NCBI GenBank assembly: GCA_947623455.1
Contig: OX392534.1
Coordinates: 32,610,926 to 32,674,925 of the forward strand
DNA length: 64,000 nucleotides
Direction of reading: 5' to 3'
From: Mimachlamys varia
Lineage: Eukaryota; Mollusca; Bivalvia; Pectinida; Pectinidae
Positions 1 to 12,643 of the stretch are shown here, piece by piece. The notes under the pieces are model-generated. The model did no database searches, was not told where the DNA came from, and saw nothing but the letters and a program-made list of their open reading frames with translations. The position numbers and the translations under genes were made by a program. The first letter of the stretch is position 1. Every line of letters starts with the position of its first letter.

Positions 1-843
1 ATAAAGTATATAATTTTGACCATTCTTTTCTTTTTTAATTTTGATTGAAAACTTTTTAATTTGCAATCGTATTTTTAAGGGTACATGAAGATTATTGGAC
101 TTTCAATTCCTGAGCGTTTGAGCTAAATCGGAAACCAACCATGATGGTTAAGATTTTTTTTTTATGGTCATATAAGGACATGCCTGCATGTGTGTATGTG
201 TGCCAGAAACATGGCCTGTATGCTGGTGTTACTGCCTCCTTGTAATAGTGCGACACATAGACCAACTTTATAGTGTTATCCCACTGAAATACTAGGCACT
301 ATATACCAGATCATATCATACTGATAATGGGTGAACTGGCTGTTGCTATTACTTTAAACTGCTATAATCAGGTAATAGCAACTATCATTTTTAACATTAT
401 AGACGGAAAGAAAAGCCAAAAACTTAATGCCCAATTGAACTTTCCTATCTACATTAAAATCCCATCACAGCATTTCTATGGTAAGAAATAAAAGTAATAG
501 AATATTGTAATTTTTTTATTCCGATTAATGAGAATCCAATTCTATTGCCAATTTTCTCTCTCTGTACAGAAGGAACCAGGAAATGACTCACATGACTTGT
601 TATTGAAGTCTACAGGAAGAATGTGACGATTTTCAAAACAATTCATATGTTTCTTAACGTTTAAGTATATTACGTTAATAATCATCATTACCGAATAGTT
701 CTTGCTCAATATTAAATATTCGAAACCAAAATATAGCACTGCATCTAACCTGATGGACCCTTACTGTGCATTGTTGTACACTTATTGTAACATTCCAATA
801 CAGGATAACTATGAAACCATTTACTTAAGCATTCAACTGCTCT
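1..843. other. Non-coding, nothing recognised
   Basis: AT-rich sequence without a supportable ORF, RNA gene or repeat array. Confidence 0.6.
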
Positions 844-1213
844 CAGTTGGCATTCATAGGTAATATGAATGCCACCTGGACAAAGGTAAATTCAATGAAG
901 CACATTAGTGCTTCATGTAGGGATTGCCTTTATCCAGTTGGCATTCGTATCACCTGTGAATGCCAATCAAAAGCAGCTCAATACATATTTTTACCATTTT
1001 TAAAATGTTTTCATCTCATAAAAAAACTAATTACACTTTATATTTCTCAGTATTTAGCTCAAATAATGTAACTATCAGTTAGGTTTTTTCAATGAATAAA
1101 ACAGCCATCGCTGGGGGACGGTCACTGGTATCCAACGTAACAATTATGATGTCATAACAAAGATGATGCCAACAATCGGTCGGTGGCATTCATGACCCTG
1201 TGAATGCCAACTG
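844..1213. mobile_element. MITE-like element with repeated GGCATTC palindromes
   Basis: The two ends are inverted copies (CAGTTGGCATTCA at 844; TGAATGCCAACTG ending at 1213), with further matches into the element. The same module, TGGCATTC then about 10 nt then GAATGCCA, recurs as a palindrome at 847-874, 938-966 and 1184-1210. A separate hairpin (ATGAAGCAC / GTGCTTCAT) lies at 895-916. No target-site duplication is evident and no superfamily can be assigned. An open frame at 847 uses TTG and lies inside the element, so it is not called. Confidence 0.6.
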
Positions 1214-3259
1214 GATTTGGCAGGGTTATATAGAAGCAATGCCATGCAAGTGAAATATAATCAAATAAAGTTAATCATACCGATCTTCTAGAAAATGTTT
1301 TCTAAGCCAAATTGTAACAATAAATGCTATCGATTTATCAATGATTACACTGAGATTTTCAGAGAAGTGGACAGATGTTATTTAAAAACCAATCTGACCT
1401 TTTAAACTTACTGGAAAACATTACCGCAACATTTCACAAACAAATTAGGGCTTCATACATTTTCTCTACTGGTTAGTTTTGACCTGAATAATTAATTCAT
1501 CTACACACAGATCAATACACATGTTTACCTGAACAGGTATTCACCTGTACCTGTAATCGGTCATTATCAAATTGACTGACCAAATATCACACATACTATT
1601 CCACTTCGACAACGACCAGCTATGTCAACACAGTCCACAGAAGGCTGAATAGTTGTCTGACCGTAGTTCCGCTCGTTTACAAACACTTAAAACGACCCGT
1701 AAGTAATTACGATGGTGAAATAGGTTAGGCATGCTGATCATATCGTTTGAATTGTTATCAATTAAATTTGTTCAAATTAAAAGCCGATAATATATGGCTG
1801 CATTATATTGAAAACAAATTTTACTTGTTAGTTAGACTTTAGAACCATAAAATACTGTAATCGTACATTTATTAGCAGCGATCTGATTTTAGCGTTTTTC
1901 GTGCTGAAATCATTCTGCTAAACTATATCTGCGCTACAGTTTACGTAAATGGATGTTGCTTTCTACAGCTGGAATTGTGAGGGTACCAATTCATTATTGC
2001 TTTCATCTGGTTAGCTTTATAAAGGTTATGCGCTAAAATTTGGGTGTGCCAAAATAAGAACATAAAATTAGACAGTACTGGATAAAAATTGATTACAAAT
2101 ACTTTTGATTGATTTGAATTTTACATTCTTTTATAACATCTGTGGTATGTCATTCAAACTCATCTTATGGTCATTTGCCAGGTTTTCTTAGTGGTAAGAA
2201 GAACTTAGCTGGAGTTCCAGGAGAAAATCAACCTACTAACAGTAATGTATGTCTTGTTACAGGAAAAGTTTCTTTACAATTTTAAATGCACTGGTTGCAG
2301 CGGTCGGCAGACATATACATTTAATGGTCACTTTCAAAATTCTGCAATAATTTAAAACATCAGATTATAACATAGCCAATGCATGTATAACGGAGAAATA
2401 ATCTTCAATTTGCAGCAGCCGTATAGCTGATCATGCCAATGATTTCATGTCAATGTACACCGATAGGTTTTTATCAAAGAATGATTGCATCCCGAGGAAC
2501 AACAGACCCAGGAAGACTATGGAAGTATCTGTGAGCACTTTAGATTTAATCTCCGACATAAAGACCTAGTAAAACCCACACAATGACGGAGTAAATAAAT
2601 CTTGTCTAACTTATTGGTTTTGAAAAGATGATTAAATTCCAGCCATTCTTCTGAAAAGCAATCAATTCCCACCTCAGCATTATCAATTATTAAGATATTT
2701 AAGCGGTAAGCGGCCTCCTGCCATCTTCTATCGCTCTCAGAACAAAATGTCCTGATAGCTATGCAGGCACGCTCACACCTCACCTTTACTGGTTTAACTA
2801 GTACTTGGCTGTCCTTGGTACAATATCAACACATCTTGTAATTTTGACTTTACTGGTTTTTTCTTGGCCTTTTTTTTCCCATTTCAATTACCACAATTAT
2901 CTTCTGTGAAGTCAAGGATTTTGTTTTTGGTTTCTATGGTAACAATTAGTTTTTAATTTTCACAATTTTTTATTTTCACAGTTCCAATGACAAAATGACA
3001 AAAATTGTTTTGAATTTTTTCCTTCAATTTCGTTTGACATCGGTTTTCTTCCACCAACTCTTCCCTAGGCCTCAGAGTCTTTGACATTAAAGGTGATGTA
3101 ACAATATTCCATTATCCAGACCCTTATTAGCATATTTTTTATCCAATCAAATATTTCCTTACAATATCAAGTTGTTATAATTCAACATTTAATTAAGCTA
3201 ATCAAAGAGCTCCATACAATATTTCAGCCAACCAATTATTTCCTTACAATATCCAGTTC
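1214..3259. other. Non-coding, nothing firm recognised
   Basis: AT-rich. A weak donor-like CCC|GTAAGT at about 1698-1706 has no coding partner. An 88-codon minus-strand frame (2517-2783) starts only at GTG and resembles nothing known to me. Near the right end, phrases like 'ccaatcaaatatttcc' recur imperfectly at about 3140 and 3220, and again near 3990 and 4050. Confidence 0.5.
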
Positions 3260-3985
3260 CAGTACAGCCAAACCTGCCCTAACGGTCACCTTATATAACA
3301 GCCACCTGTCCTAAATGGTCAGTTCATGCCCCTCCCAATGAAACATGCCACATAATGAACCCTATTTCAGTGGTCACATGTGTAACGGTCACCTGTCTAA
3401 CATGGTCAGTGATCACTAAAATCTGGTCCCAATTTCAATTGATCTCTCTTCGAAAAAAATGGCCAGTCACTGCCATTTTGTCAAGAAGGAACACTGCAAT
3501 GATCATGTGACAACAATTATTTTTAGTTACAGTCATGTGACCTCTTTATGTGTTTAAAACTCATGGTGTCTAGAATTCGAACGGTCTCGGCTTCAAATCC
3601 CGGTCTGGCCACAACTCTTTCTTCTGTTACAAAATTGGCGAGCTTGCCAGTCCTTGTTTAAAGCATTGGGAGTACGCTTAGCAAGGTGATACCCAAACTT
3701 AAGGTCTTCCGAGGTGAACATTTGAACGGCACTGGACTGAATTGATCATTGGCGACCAGGTAGCTCCTTGGTGGAGTATTCGTCTAGAGTTTGCAAGGTC
3801 CTGGGTTCGAATCCCAGTCTGGCCGCTACAATATCTAATTTTCCTGTTACAACACAATGGTCAGTAGTTCATATGTAGAGGACGCTTTCCTGAATCTAAA
3901 CTTGCTTATTAGTCACTTGATCTGACTACACCTCATTTCAGCGGCCAATTTTTTCTTGATCCCTTGAGTGTCCTCTTTATTCAAC
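3260..3985. mobile_element. Possible diverged DNA-transposon remnant enclosing SINE pieces
   Basis: The left end reads CAGTACAGCCAAACCTGCC followed by repeated 'cggtcacct' phrases. The right end has 'tgtcctctttattcaac'. This style recalls invertebrate DNA transposons whose termini begin CAGT and carry GGTCACC-like subterminal repeats. A clean inverted repeat or target duplication was not found, so this is tentative. Confidence 0.3.
3570..3860 (+). mobile_element. Two tRNA-derived SINE fragments
   Basis: The second copy shows an A-box-like 'ggtagctccttggtggag' at about 3758 and a B box GGTTCGAATCC at about 3802, followed by 'cagtctggccgctacaa' and 'ttcctgttacaa'. The first copy, about 205 bp earlier, keeps only the 3' half (degenerate B box 'gcttcaaatcccggtctggcc' region, then 'cttctgttacaa'). 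The shared tails point to one family. The anticodon arm does not fold well and the acceptor stem has a mismatch, so this is not a functional tRNA gene. Confidence 0.6.
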
Positions 3986-4420
3986 AATTCAACCAATCAA
4001 ATATATCCCACCAAAAACATTTCTCCGATTTGTACCTTTGAGCACTAAAACCAATCAATTATATCCGGGGAATTTTTGAGTTGTAAGTACAAATGCACTA
4101 TTAGCTTACGTTAGAACACCTGAACCAGTCTAGCTATATAATAGCCGGGTATTATGATTGTGTAAAAAAAGCTTTGAAAAATATGTTTAATTTGTAAGGC
4201 CAGCAGTGATATTTAAAGTGCTGTATGTGAATATCGATTGGTCTCCACCATTTTTGTTTATCCTATACTGTCAATATTGGATAGATCTTTTTTACGTAGA
4301 CCTTCTTGAACTCAAACAAATATTGACTATAGACTTCAACATCAATTTCAAACTATTAAAGTGTTTAAAAACATGTATCTCCGATTTACCTCTGTAGGCT
4401 TTTGGTGCACATGTTAAATT

Positions 4421-4680
4421 AGGTAGACTATGGTAATGGAACAAGGGTGTTAATTAGGTAGACTATGGTTTTGGAACAAGGGTAATAATTAGGGAGACTA
4501 TGGTTTTGGAACAAGGGTGTAAGTTAGGGAGACTATGGTTTCGGAACAAGGGTGTAAGTTAGGTAGACTATGGTTTTGGAACAAGGGTGTAAGTTAGGTA
4601 GACTATGGTTTTGGAACAAGGGTGTTAATTAGGTAGACTATGGTTTTGGAACAAGGGTGTTAATTAGGTAGACTTTGGTG
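4421..4680. repeat. 35-bp minisatellite, about 7.5 copies
   Basis: The unit begins AGGTAGACTATGGTTTTGG and continues 'aacaagggtgttaatt'. Copies start at 4421, 4456 and so on to a partial copy at 4666. Variants are few (aggta/aggga, gtgtaagtt/gtgttaatt). Confidence 0.95.
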
Positions 4681-7205
4681 ATTTTACCAGGTATCTATAG
4701 TGTAGTGAATTCTTTGGATTAATTACTACAGGTTTAAGTAATTCATCAAAATCTTCCATGAACCACAAATCACTCCATTAGGAGACTTGATAGATCATTT
4801 ATAATGTATTAAAAGTTGTGAATAAATGAAGCAGACTGTTTACAAAGACTGACATATTCTAAATATGTTTGACTAAATTAAAACATCAAGTCGGCTGAGC
4901 AGGAACATGTTGTATATAGTCACTTTAATACAACACACATTTTACATTACACAGCGTTGGGGGTATGGAGACCCACAGGGAAAGATAATTGGTCTATTAT
5001 AATTTGCTGCATGATTTATAATAAAGCAATTACACGTTAATAGAGACGACAAATTTATGTTGATTAAAAGATTCTTGGTATTCATATTTTTTGCAGTAGA
5101 TTTTACGGGGAACGGATTATGCACTGCCTGTAGTTGTAGTACAATGGGTATTGTTAATGAAAAATGTTTAAGAAACAGATTCTCTATAATTTGGTGCCCT
5201 GTAATTTATATAAACAGTCAGTGTTTATCATGATGGTGGTCTTGTATTATTTATAGTATGAAAACTTCCCATATTTGTAGTTTTACGTTTCAGGTATATT
5301 GCACAAAGTATTTAAAGTAAATGGCTGTCTGAAGTCACAGACTACCCGTAGTAGGTTTCTTGTAGCGATTCTGATTTCTTTTATTTTTTTTTTATGTTAA
5401 CAATTACCCCCATTGTATTCTGGTGCAGATACCAGCATTAAACAACTAAACATAATAAACCCTCTATTGTCTACATGAAAAGTCCAGATCATGCGCAACA
5501 CAGAAAGTACCAAGAAAATTATGCAATCCTTTCAGTGGCGAGACATGGACTAGTTTTCTTTATTGAATTTGAAAATATTGTTTCAAACTTTAAATTCACC
5601 ATCCTGAAAAAAAATCCCATTAAAATCTGATTTTCAAATCTTGCTTATTGATCCATTAGCCAATTCAGTCATAGTTGTAAAATATCGTACCAAATGTTTC
5701 GATTCTCACTAGAAATTGTGTTCCAATAAATGTTCCTGTATCCAATGTAATGCCTTCACGTGTGAACTGATAAACCATTTCCTTGATACCGATCTAATGA
5801 ATAATTCATTTTTAATCATTTCCCAAAAAATGTAATTAAGAAAGCCAAAATAGCAGGAAACAAAACTTGATGCGCTTAGTTACATGTATTTGGTAACATT
5901 ATACAAAGTATTGCTTACCTGTGATAACCTGTGCATATTTTACCTGTAGGAAAACGCCTTTAAGTTTAAAGTGAACTCCCACAGGCATTAACAGAGAGTA
6001 AAACAAACTCCTTATGGAAAGCTTGTGTTGTGAACATTTGGAAATTAAAGATTTCACATTTACTCAAATCTGTCAGCATTGGGTTTTTAAATTATGATAT
6101 GTGTATTTATTTTCAAAGTTATCATTAAACTTGATAATTTTATACATTTACAGACATAAGTGTTGAGTAGCAAGCCCTTGATAATGATCAGAAGATCAGC
6201 AAATTGTTGATGATAATTTCAAAGAAAAGGTCCTGTCTGGGCCTGTATCACTAACCTGGATATTAAAGAATCAAGGTAAAATGTTCTCATTAAATTTCCC
6301 TGGGGTGGGGCCAGACCCAAGGTAAATATTGGTAGGATATATGTAAGTAATTGAACACTTGTACATCTTTTGATATGGTTGGCATTTCAACCATCTAAAT
6401 AAATTCTCCTGATAGCATTTACTTGTCTCTCCGTATTTATTTGACCCAGAATGCTTCAGAACAGGAACCAACAAGGAATCGGTACCATGCACTTACTGAA
6501 GTAGATGTGTCTTAAGCAGTCCCAGACTTATGCATGACATCAATTACAGTGATTTAAGGTTGAGTTACAAATAATGTATATGGCTACAGGGCTGAATACC
6601 TCAACTGTTTCCACATTGTAACCCAGAGAGTCAAAGTTGCAAAGACATGTCAAGACTCCAGCCTTAAGTAATTACAACACTTCTCTTGTCTTAATATGAA
6701 ATTGACAACCTTTCAGTAAACAAACAAACAAACAAGGATGTTGTTAAAAGCCTGGTTAGCCTGTCACATCCTAATTAACATAACAAAGCACAGTAAACAG
6801 ATCTTCAATGATGGCAAATATGTAAACACATAACCTTTAATAAAGTATTGTTAGCTTTTCGTACCAGGAAATAAATCAATTAAACTTCTTCTATAAAGTA
6901 CAACTAAATAATATGTGTTGACCATGGTTTAAAATATGAAAGGCCCATCAACTTAATAAATTGAACACTGACTATTAATAGTTTGGAGATAGGTCTTGAT
7001 GATCTCCAAACCTGTTTCCTTCTACCATTTATTACCTAAGATTAGTCAAGGGTTACTATCCTTGTACCAATCAGAACATTAAATAAGCCTTTTAAATTCC
7101 AATAAACTTTAGTCATTCAAAATAGCCAATACCAAACATGTTTATTGCCTGATTTGATTCTGACACTGCCAAACAGAAGTTTTATCTGTATAATACCTGT
7201 TATAT
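4681..7205. other. Non-coding, nothing recognised
   Basis: AT-rich with a short (aaac)n run near 6717. Open frames here (for example minus strand 4942-5124 and 6271-6492) are short, lack splice context and match no family I know. Confidence 0.6.
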
Positions 7206-7693
7206 AAAGGATGGGCCTATCACTGAGCATGGCCTTATAGACTGTGAAATCTGGTAATGCCGTTGTTAACTATGGTAAACATATCAACAGTAGTTGTTAG
7301 TCAAGTATTTGACATACAGGGGTGGGCCTATCACTGAGCATGGCCTTATAGACAGTGACATCCGGTAATGTCATTGCTTACTATGGTAAATATGCAGATA
7401 TTATGTCAACAGTAGTTAAGTTGTTAGTCAAGTGTTTGAAACACAGGGGTGGGCCTATTACTGAGCATGGCCTTATAGACAGTGACATCCGGTAATGTCA
7501 TTGCTTACTATGGTAAATATGCAGATATTATGTCAACAGTAGTTAAGTTGTTAGTCAAGTGTTTGAAACACAGGGGTGGGCCTATTACTGAGCATGGCCT
7601 TATAGACTGTGATATCCAGTAATGCCATTGCTTACTATGGTAAATATGTCAACAGTAGTTAAGTTGTTAGTCAAGTGCTTGACACACAGTTGT
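7206..7693. repeat. Tandem repeat, four copies of 111-127 bp
   Basis: Copies are anchored by 'gggcctat(c/t)actgagc' at 7213, 7324, 7451 and 7578. The two middle copies are almost identical. The first and last lack the 'gcagatattatg' segment or part of it. Confidence 0.92.
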
Positions 7694-8364
7694 AGGAGTT
7701 GTTGACTTTTACCAGTTAATCACTACCAGGTATGAACGGCCTCAGGTCGCACAATCTTATTTCTGAAGGTTCTATACTCGAGATCACCGAGTACATTTAA
7801 ACATGGCCATTTCATATGCAGTCTGGTCTCTTTTACTGCCGTTACACTCTAATCTTGCTTGTCCAGATAGTTTCGTTTCTTAACACAGTGGAACCTTATT
7901 AGTCAGGATACTTTGGTTTCTGTTTAAAGTGGAATCTTGTCAGGTCTGGATCTGGATACTGGAATTTCGCTGATCTAGCTCGTCACAACGCATACAGGAA
8001 CATTTTTATTTGAAAGTGAAACACTGTTTTCTGTCTACAGTAGAATGTAATTTATTCTATACAATTACAAGTGCTTAATTTTCTTTTTAAAAAAGCAGCA
8101 ATTTAGTCAACAGGGGGCATTGCTTACCTGGATTTTAGTTCTTTTAATTTGCAGAATAATTGTTTAAAATTTAGAAATATATATAAATATACACCTGTAC
8201 GCTGACAAATAATTTACCAGAATATAATCTTACACAATAAAGAAATTCTTCTAAATTTCAAGCATTAGGAAATTAAAGCAACATTTCAAAATCTATTACT
8301 GTCTATTGCAACACAATTTCAAAATCATGACAACTCATTTGGAAATGATGTAATCTATATATAA
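7694..8364. other. Non-coding, nothing recognised
   Basis: Unique-looking AT-rich sequence between two arrays, with no supportable feature. Confidence 0.6.
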
Positions 8365-9933
8365 GCTACAAGCCCGGTCAGGCAGAACTTATAGCCACAA
8401 GCCCGGTCAGGCAGATCTTGTAGCTACAAGCCCGGTCAGGCAGAACTTGTTGCTACAAGCCCGGTCAGGCAGATTTTGTAGCTACAAGCCTGGTCAGGCA
8501 GATCTTGTAGCTACAAGCCCGGTCAGGCAGAACTTGTAGCTACAAGCCCGGTCAGGCAGATTTTGTAGCTACAAGCCTGGTCAGGCAGATCTTGTAGCTA
8601 CAAGCCTGGTCAGGCAGATTTTGTAGCTACAAGCCTGGTCAGGCAGATTTTGTAGCTACAAGCCTGGTCAGGCAGATCTTGTAGCTACAAGCCTGGTCAG
8701 GCAGATTTTGTAGCTACAAGCCTGGTCAGGCAGATTTTGTAGCTACAAGCCCGGTCAGGCAGATCTTGTAGCTACAAGCCCGGTCAGGCAGAACTTGTAG
8801 CTGCAAGCCCGGTCAGGCAGAACTTGTAGCAACAAGTCCGGTCAGGCAGAACTTGTAGCTGCAAGCCCGGTCAGGCAGATCTTGTAACTACAAGGCCGGC
8901 AGGCAGAACATGTAGCTACAAGTCCAATTAGGCAGAACTTGTAACTACAAGCCCGGTCAGGCAGAACTTGTAGCTACAAGCCCGGTCAGGCAGAACTTGT
9001 AGCTACAAGCCCGGTCAGGCAGAACTTGTAGCTACAAGCCTGGTCAGGCAGAACTTGTAGCTACAAGCCTGGTCAGGCAGAACTTGTAGCTACAAGCCCG
9101 GTCAGGTAGAACTTGTAGCTACAAGCCCAGTCAGGCAGATCTTGTAACTACAAGCCCAGTCAGGCAGAACTTGTAGCTACAAGCCCGGTCAGGCAGATCT
9201 TGTAACTTATAACAAGCCCGGTCAGGCAGATCTAGCAGCTACAAGCCCAGTCAGGCAGAACTTGTATCTACAAGCCCAGTCAGGCAGAACTTGTATCTAC
9301 AAGCCCGGTCAGGCAGAACTTGTAGCTACAAGCCCGGTCAGGCAGAACTTGTAGCTGCAAGCCCGGTCAGGCAGAACTTGTATCTTCAAGCCCGGTCAGG
9401 CAGATCTTGTAGCTACAAGCCCGGTCAGGCAGAACTTGTAGCCACAAGCCTGGTCAGGCAGAACTTGTAGCTACAAGCCTGGTCAGGCAGAACTTGTAGC
9501 TACAAGCCCGGTCAGGCAGAAGTTGTAGCTTAAGCCCGGTCAGGCAGAACTTGTAGCTACAAGCCTGGTCAGGCAGAACTTGTAGCTACAAGCCTGGTCA
9601 GGCAGAACTTGTAGCTACAAGCCCAGTCAGGCAGAACTTGTATCTACAAGCCCGGTCAGGCAGAACTTGTAGCTACAAGCCCGGTCAGGCAGAACTTGTA
9701 GCCACAAGCCTGGTCCGGCAGAACTTGTATCTTCAAGCCCGGTCAGGCAGATCTTGTAGCTACAAGCCCGGTCAGGCAGAACTTGTAGCAACAAGCCTGG
9801 TCAGGCAGAACTTGTAGCTACAAGCCTGGTCAGGCAGAACTTGTAGCTACAAGCCCGGTCAGGCAGAAGTTGTAGCTTAAGCCCGGTCAGGCAGAACTTG
9901 TAGCCACAAGCCCGGTCAGGTAGAACTTGTCTA
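8365..9933. repeat. 29-bp minisatellite, about 54 copies, hairpin-forming
   Basis: The unit is CTACAAGCCCGGTCAGGCAG followed by 'aacttgtag'. It starts with CTACAAG and ends with CTTGTAG, so each monomer can fold into a 7-bp stem with a 15-nt loop, and each junction is a perfect 14-bp palindrome (CTTGTAGCTACAAG). Common variants are cccgg/cctgg and gaactt/gatctt/gatttt. A few units are shortened (near 8897, 9205 and 9530). Confidence 0.97.
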
Positions 9934-10223
9934 TTTGTTTGTGATGGGATTAGTCTCAATCAATTCCAATTCAAACACATTTTATTGTCAAGGATAAACT
10001 GAGCTGATGAGAAACTTATTGATCCGTTAATGATGACTCCACTCCAAATCAATGAAAATAATAAAACAAAAAGGCTGAAAGCTGCTGCACACATGTAAAA
10101 ATAGCTGACCCCATTTAGTTAAAAAATCTATATGCTTTGAATCTCTGAAACAACTGTTCAATTTCAAAACATTGTATTTTCACTCACATTGCCAATTGTT
10201 GACTCTCTGTGACCCTAGTAACC

Positions 10224-10439
10224 GCCGTGGTCAAGTAGTTAAGGTGACCTGACATTCTACCACTAGCTCTCCACGTCTGGGTTGCGAGTGCAAAACCCAT
10301 GTAAGGCAGTCATGCCAGGTACTGACTGCAGGTCATTGGTTTTTTCTCCGGGAACTCTTTCCTCCACCTCCAAAACCTGGCACATCCTTTAATGACCCTG
10401 GCTGTTAATAAGACTTAAAACAAAATAAACCAAACCAAA
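10224..10439 (+). mobile_element. tRNA-derived SINE with target-site duplication
   Basis: A tRNA-like head (A box region 'gtggtcaagtagttaagg', degenerate B box GGTTGCGAGTGC) is followed by a conserved body ('tctccgggaactc', 'atgaccctggctgttaat') and a tail of 'aaaccaaaccaaac'. It is flanked by an 11-bp duplication with one mismatch: CCCTAGTAACC (10213-10223) and CCCTGGTAACC (10440-10450). A second copy of the same family lies inverted at 56380-56593. Confidence 0.88.
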
Positions 10440-10450
10440 CCCTGGTAACC

Positions 10451-11105
10451 TTGCCCTTAGAACTATTAATTGAACTTTGACCTTGCCCCAATGTTTTTTT
10501 TTACCAACACATGCATAATCACCTGTGATCTCTAAACATATCTTGACCTTAAAAAGTTGGACATGGACACTTACAGCTACAATCCTCCTGAATGAACAGC
10601 TCTTACAGGTTGTACAAATTGAAACATAACCATGACAAACTTGTAAGCACAATCTGCTGTGACTATAAGACTGATCTTCCCACTACACCAAGGCTATCAC
10701 TGATTCCAGCTCTATAATATAACCACTAGGAGTACTTAATCTTCCTTCTTTACCCCAGCCTCCCTGACTTCTGTGATAATTCAGTTAACCTAATTTGCTG
10801 ATTGCCACAATTCCTTGCCCAGTGGCTGGCCAACTGTACATGGCTTTGCCACATTTTCTTGCCCATGTGGCTCCGGCAACTGTACATTGCGATAAGTAGT
10901 TTGGGTTTAAGAGTCCAACTTTCATTTGTATAATAATTAACAAATGAGAACTGTCAACATAGACAAGTCAATCATGACCACATAATTACAAGTCACACCT
11001 GTAAAATCATGTATAAAATGGTCCTTTAATGTTTAGTTCAGATTCTGTCAGAGGAAAAGTTTGCGACCATTAAACCTTACCCTTTACTTCACAACCAGTT
11101 TCGTG
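10451..11105. other. Non-coding, nothing recognised
   Basis: No feature beyond a short imperfect duplication ('ttgcc(c/a)a.gtgg') around 10815-10870. Confidence 0.6.
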
Positions 11106-12385
11106 TCCACCTCCACGATACGACCACTCCATCATACAAACACCTTTGTTTTGTGACTGTAACCTCCTCTATACGACCATTCCTATTATACAAACACCTT
11201 TGTTTTGTGACCACCTCCTCTATACGACCATCCCTATCATACAAACACCTTTGTTTTGTGATACCTCCTCTATACGACCATCCCTATCATACAAACACCT
11301 TTGTTTTGTGACTACCTCCTCTATACGACCATTCCCATCATACAAACACCTTTGTTTTGTGACTACCTCCTCTATACGACCACTCCATCATACAAACACC
11401 TTTGTTTTGTGACTACCTCCACTATACGACCATCCCTATCATACAAACACCTTTGTTTTGTGACTACCTCCACTATACGACCACTCCATCATACAAACAC
11501 CTTTGTTTTGTGACTACCTCGACTATACGACCATTCCCATCATACAAACACCTTTGTTTTGTGACTACCTCCACTATACGACCACTCCATCATACAAACA
11601 CCTTTGTTTTGTGACTACCTCCACTATACGACCATTCCCATCATACAAACACCTTTGTTTTGTGACTACCTCCTCTATACGACCACTCCATCATACAAAC
11701 ACCTTTGTTTTGTGACTACCTCCACTATACGACCATTCCCATCATACAAACACCTTTGTTTTGTGACTACCTCCTCTATACGATCATCCCTATCATACAA
11801 ACACCTTTGTTTTGTGACCACCTCCTCTATACGACCATCCATATCATACAAACACCTTTGTTTTGTGACTACCTCCTCTATACGACCATCCCTATCATAC
11901 AAACACCTTTGTTTTGTGACCACCTCCTCTATACGATCATCCCTATCATACAAACACCTTTGTTTTGTGACCACCTCCTCTATACGACCATCCCTATCAT
12001 ACAAACACCTTTGTTTTGTGACCACCTCCTCTATACGACCATCCATATCATACAAACACCTTTGTTTTGTGACTACCTCCTCTATACGATCATCCCTATC
12101 ATACAAACACCTTTGTTTTGTGACTGTAACCTCCTCTATACGACCATCCCTATCATACAAACACCTTTATTTTGTGACCACCTCCTCTATACGACCATCC
12201 CTATCATACAAACACCTTTATTTTGTGACCACCTCCTCTATACGACCATCCATATCATACAAACACCTTTGTTTTGTGGCTGTAACCTCCTCTATACGAC
12301 CATTCCTATCATACAAACACCTTTGTTTTGTGACTACCTCCTCTATACGACCATCCCTATTTTGTGACCACTTCTTCAGTGCAAT
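11106..12385. repeat. 50/51-bp minisatellite, about 25 copies
   Basis: The unit runs ACCTTTGTTTTGTGACTACC, 'tcctctatacgaccatcccta', 'tcatacaaac'. Units of 51 bp ('attcccatcat' or 'atccctatcat') and 50 bp ('actccatcat') alternate in the first half. The second half is mostly 51-bp units, with three 'gactgtaacc' or 'ggctgtaacc' insertions. Because 51 is a multiple of three and the unit lacks stops in several frames, long repetitive open frames appear on both strands (up to 261 codons on plus, 161 on minus). These look like a by-product of the repeat. Confidence 0.96.
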
Positions 12386-12643
12386 ATGACCAACCCTTGG
12401 GTAAACATCTTTAAGATTATGACCAACCCTCCTGCAAGAATTATTTATTCTATGAATGAGTCTATATTAAGATCTTCTTTAATAAACACGTTTACATCAC
12501 AATACCTTTTTTTCCACGGGCCTATGCCTTGCGACTTTGGGAAAATATTGCACACAAAAAGCATGATTTTGGGAGAATCAATAAAATTTTATGAAGATAT
12601 CAGAAAAATTGCAATAGAAATAATCTAATGGAAGGGGCTTTAA

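Noticed and set aside
1600..1720. Possible non-coding first exon with a GTAAGT donor on the plus strand
   Set aside because: A single donor-like word without promoter evidence, coding frame or partner exon is not enough.
2517..2783. 88-codon minus-strand frame as an exon
   Set aside because: It opens at GTG, has no convincing splice sites, and shows no kinase or other recognisable motif.
3750..3830. tRNA gene
   Set aside because: A and B boxes are present but the acceptor stem has a mismatch and the anticodon arm does not fold. A related 3' fragment lies 205 bp away, which fits a SINE.
8365..9933. Regular short repeats that could be mistaken for a CRISPR array
   Set aside because: There are no unique spacers: the whole 29-bp unit repeats. 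The surroundings are eukaryotic with no cas genes. The same reasoning applies to the other arrays in the window.
11604..12389. 261-codon plus-strand open frame as a repetitive protein gene
   Set aside because: It starts at TTG, lies wholly in a 51-bp minisatellite, and equally long frames exist in other frames and on the other strand.
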